From: Roseovarius nanhaiticus
GTDB taxonomy: Bacteria > Pseudomonadota > Alphaproteobacteria > Rhodobacterales > Rhodobacteraceae
DNA length: 64,000 nt
Assembly (NCBI RefSeq): GCF_900156535.1
Contig: NZ_FTNV01000001.1
Location: forward strand, 1,612,001 to 1,676,000
Direction: 5' to 3'
The position numbers and the translations under genes are program-made. Numbering within the stretch: position 1 is the first letter of the stretch; each line of letters opens with the position of its first letter. Below the pieces are notes generated by a model. It was given only the letters and a program-made list of their open reading frames with translations. It did not search any database and was not told the origin of the DNA. Below are positions 62,334-64,000 of this stretch, piece by piece.

Positions 62334-63826
62334 GCTTGGCGACCAAAGACGAATACAAGGCCATCGCGGCCGATATGGACTTTCCGGTCGGCGCGTTCAT
62401 CGACGGCGGCTATCGCCCGGCCATCTCGGGCAAGACATTCGCGACTGTGAACCCGGCGACCGGTGTCGAGCTGGCGCAGGTCGCCTCCTGCGGCGCGGAG
62501 GACGTGGATTTCGCGGTGGCCAAGGCGCGCGAGGCATTTGACGACGGTCGCTGGTCCCGCTTGCATCCCTCGGAGCGCAAGGATGTGCTGGTCCGGCTGG
62601 CCAAGCTGATGACGCGCAATGCTCGCGAACTGGCGGTGATGGAAAGCCTCGATTCCGGCAAGACGATCTTTGATTGCGAAACCGTGGACGTGCCCGAAAC
62701 CATCCATTGCATCAAATGGCACGCCGAGCTGATCGACAAGATCTACGATCAGGTCTCGCCCGCCTCGGACGATCATATCGCCATGATCGTGCGCGAGCCG
62801 ATCGGCGTGGTCGGGCTGGTTCTGCCGTGGAACTTCCCGCTGCTCATGATGGCGTGGAAGATCGCCCCGGCATTGGCTGCCGGCTGCTCGGTCGTGCTCA
62901 AGCCCGCAGAGGAGACGTCGCTCACCGCATTACGACTGTCCGAATTGGCCGCCGAGGCCGGGCTGCCGCGCGGCGTGCTGAATGTGCTTCCGGGCGGCGG
63001 CGCCGAGGTTGGCGAGCCGATTGGCCGGCACATGGATATCGACATGGTCTCGTTCACCGGCTCGACGGCCACCGGCAAGCGGTTTCTTGGATATTCGGGC
63101 GAGTCGAACGTCAAGGAAGTGGTGCTGGAAATGGGCGGCAAGAACCCCGCCATTGTCATGGACGACGCCCAGAACCTCGATCGGGTGGCCGCGCATATCG
63201 TGCAGGGGGCCTTCTGGAACATGGGCGAGAATTGCTCGGCCACGTCACGCCTGATCGTCCACAAGGACGTCAAGGCCGAGCTGCTAAAGCGCATCGCCCA
63301 TCACGCGAAGGCCTGGAATGTCGGTGATCCCCTCGACCCGGCAACACGGATCGGCGCGCTGGTCTCGCGCGCGCATTACGACAAGGTCTGCGGCTATCTG
63401 GAGCAAGCCGAGAGCTTTGTCATCGGCGGCGCGGCCAAGGACGGCTTTGTCGAGGCGACGGTGATTGACGTGTCCTCGAACGGTGACGCCCTCGCGCGCG
63501 AAGAGATCTTCGGCCCTGTCCTGTCGGTCCTTACCGCCGGCAGCTTTGACGAGGCAATCGAGATGGCCAATGACACTGACTATGGGTTGGCCGCCTCGCT
63601 CTTCACCGCCAATGCCAAGCGGGCGATCCGGGGCGCGCGGATGCTGCGCGCCGGCACCGTGACGGTCAACAGCTTTGGCGAGGGGGACATCACCACGCCC
63701 TTCGGCGGCTACAAGCAATCGGGCTTCGGCGGGCGGGACAATTCGGTTCACGCCCATGATCAATACACCCAGCTCAAGACGATCTGGATCGACCTGTCCG
63801 ATGATGCGGATGAGGCGGTGGATTGA
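62330..63826 (+). CDS. NAD(P)-dependent aldehyde dehydrogenase
   Basis: A 498-residue ALDH. The catalytic residues are Cys302 in NMGENCSATSRL, general base Glu267 in VLEMGGKNP and Asn168 in LPWNFPL; the coenzyme loop FTGSTATGKR is intact. The sequence is close to PuuC-like dehydrogenases. Substrate is inferred to be a semialdehyde from the DapA-like step (such as 2-oxoglutarate semialdehyde) but could be another. Overlaps the DapA-like gene and the following FAD gene. Confidence 0.93.
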   Translation: MSLATKDEYKAIAADMDFPVGAFIDGGYRPAISGKTFATVNPATGVELAQVASCGAEDVDFAVAKAREAFDDGRWSRLHPSERKDVLVRLAKLMTRNARELAVMESLDSGKTIFDCETVDVPETIHCIKWHAELIDKIYDQVSPASDDHIAMIVREPIGVVGLVLPWNFPLLMMAWKIAPALAAGCSVVLKPAEETSLTALRLSELAAEAGLPRGVLNVLPGGGAEVGEPIGRHMDIDMVSFTGSTATGKRFLGYSGESNVKEVVLEMGGKNPAIVMDDAQNLDRVAAHIVQGAFWNMGENCSATSRLIVHKDVKAELLKRIAHHAKAWNVGDPLDPATRIGALVSRAHYDKVCGYLEQAESFVIGGAAKDGFVEATVIDVSSNGDALAREEIFGPVLSVLTAGSFDEAIEMANDTDYGLAASLFTANAKRAIRGARMLRAGTVTVNSFGEGDITTPFGGYKQSGFGGRDNSVHAHDQYTQLKTIWIDLSDDADEAVD

Positions 63827-64000
63827 CCAGCTACCGCGCCACGCGGCGGCCGGTCCACCAAGGCCCGGCGGCCTGGAATGTGATCCTCGGGCCGCAGCCC
63901 GGCCCGCAGACGCTCGAGGCCGACAGAACGGCGGATTTCATCGTGATCGGCGCAGGGTTTGCCGGGCTGTCGGCGGCACGGCGGCTGACCCAGCTTCAGC
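63823..64000 (+). CDS. FAD-dependent oxidoreductase (partial, runs off the right edge)
   Basis: The frame starts at TTG 63823, which overlaps the aldehyde dehydrogenase stop (TTGA), and is open to the window end. The 59 residues seen include the FAD/NAD motif DFIVIGAGFAGLSAARRL near residue 38. It fits a DAO-type flavin amine/amino acid oxidase or dehydrogenase, the expected first step of the catabolic operon. The TTG start is chosen because no ATG or GTG is placed better upstream. Confidence 0.75.
   Translation, partial: MTSYRATRRPVHQGPAAWNVILGPQPGPQTLEADRTADFIVIGAGFAGLSAARRLTQLQ

Noticed and set aside
1..64000. tRNA genes, CRISPR arrays, intact insertion sequences, prophage genes
   Set aside because: I looked for cloverleaf-like segments, spaced direct repeats and transposase or integrase motifs on both strands and saw none; an automated scan could still find something small.

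Overview
The window is a high-GC chromosomal segment from an alphaproteobacterium, most likely a Rhodobacteraceae (Roseobacter-group) member. The basis is the gene set (aerobic CobS/CobT cobaltochelatase, Hint and RTX secreted proteins, DUF427 and DUF2256 proteins, GatB in its usual roseobacter form), the dense ATGA-coupled operons and the strong GC3 bias. I assigned it by family recognition only; no search was run. I saw no tRNA, rRNA, CRISPR array, intact insertion sequence or prophage.

Left part (1-31 kb), mostly housekeeping: a partial glycosyltransferase, a TerB-like protein, a CLC chloride channel, an M24 aminopeptidase P, and cobS/cobT separated by a low-GC orphan gene. Next come an ECF sigma / RskA-like anti-sigma pair with a fasciclin protein, MsrB and OsmC (an envelope-stress cluster), a Hint protein diverging from an RTX protein, then DnaJ-like, BolA, gatB, a lytic transglycosylase, pepN, a class-I glutamine amidotransferase, a phytanoyl-CoA-dioxygenase-like protein, a ProC-like reductase and a large fused cobalamin-dependent mutase-like protein.

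Middle part (31-47 kb), transport: dabB-dabA (inorganic carbon uptake) diverging from a LysR regulator over palindromic sites; an MscS channel with a BON-like domain; a five-gene exported protein-exbB-exbD-exbD-tonB operon; a phosphonate-type ABC operon phnD-phnC-phnE-phnE with a strong hairpin after phnD; a second MscS channel.

Right part (47-60 kb) looks accessory and is the most unusual stretch. It holds an SDR pseudogene, a zinc-ribbon/class III nucleotide cyclase/STAND-ATPase/TPR protein, a four-gene operon (unknown protein, monoheme cytochrome-like protein, FAD-SLDH-type small subunit, GMC oxidoreductase with a cysteine cluster), a membrane protein fused to a cyclic-nucleotide-binding domain, a decayed related gene, two perfect CRP-type palindromes, a LysE exporter and a Crp/Fnr regulator. 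Cyclic-nucleotide synthesis and sensing recur through it, so I infer a cAMP-controlled periplasmic oxidation module. From 60 kb to the edge, a GlxA-type regulator and a GntR regulator flank a DapA-like / aldehyde dehydrogenase / FAD oxidoreductase operon resembling hydroxyproline-type catabolism.
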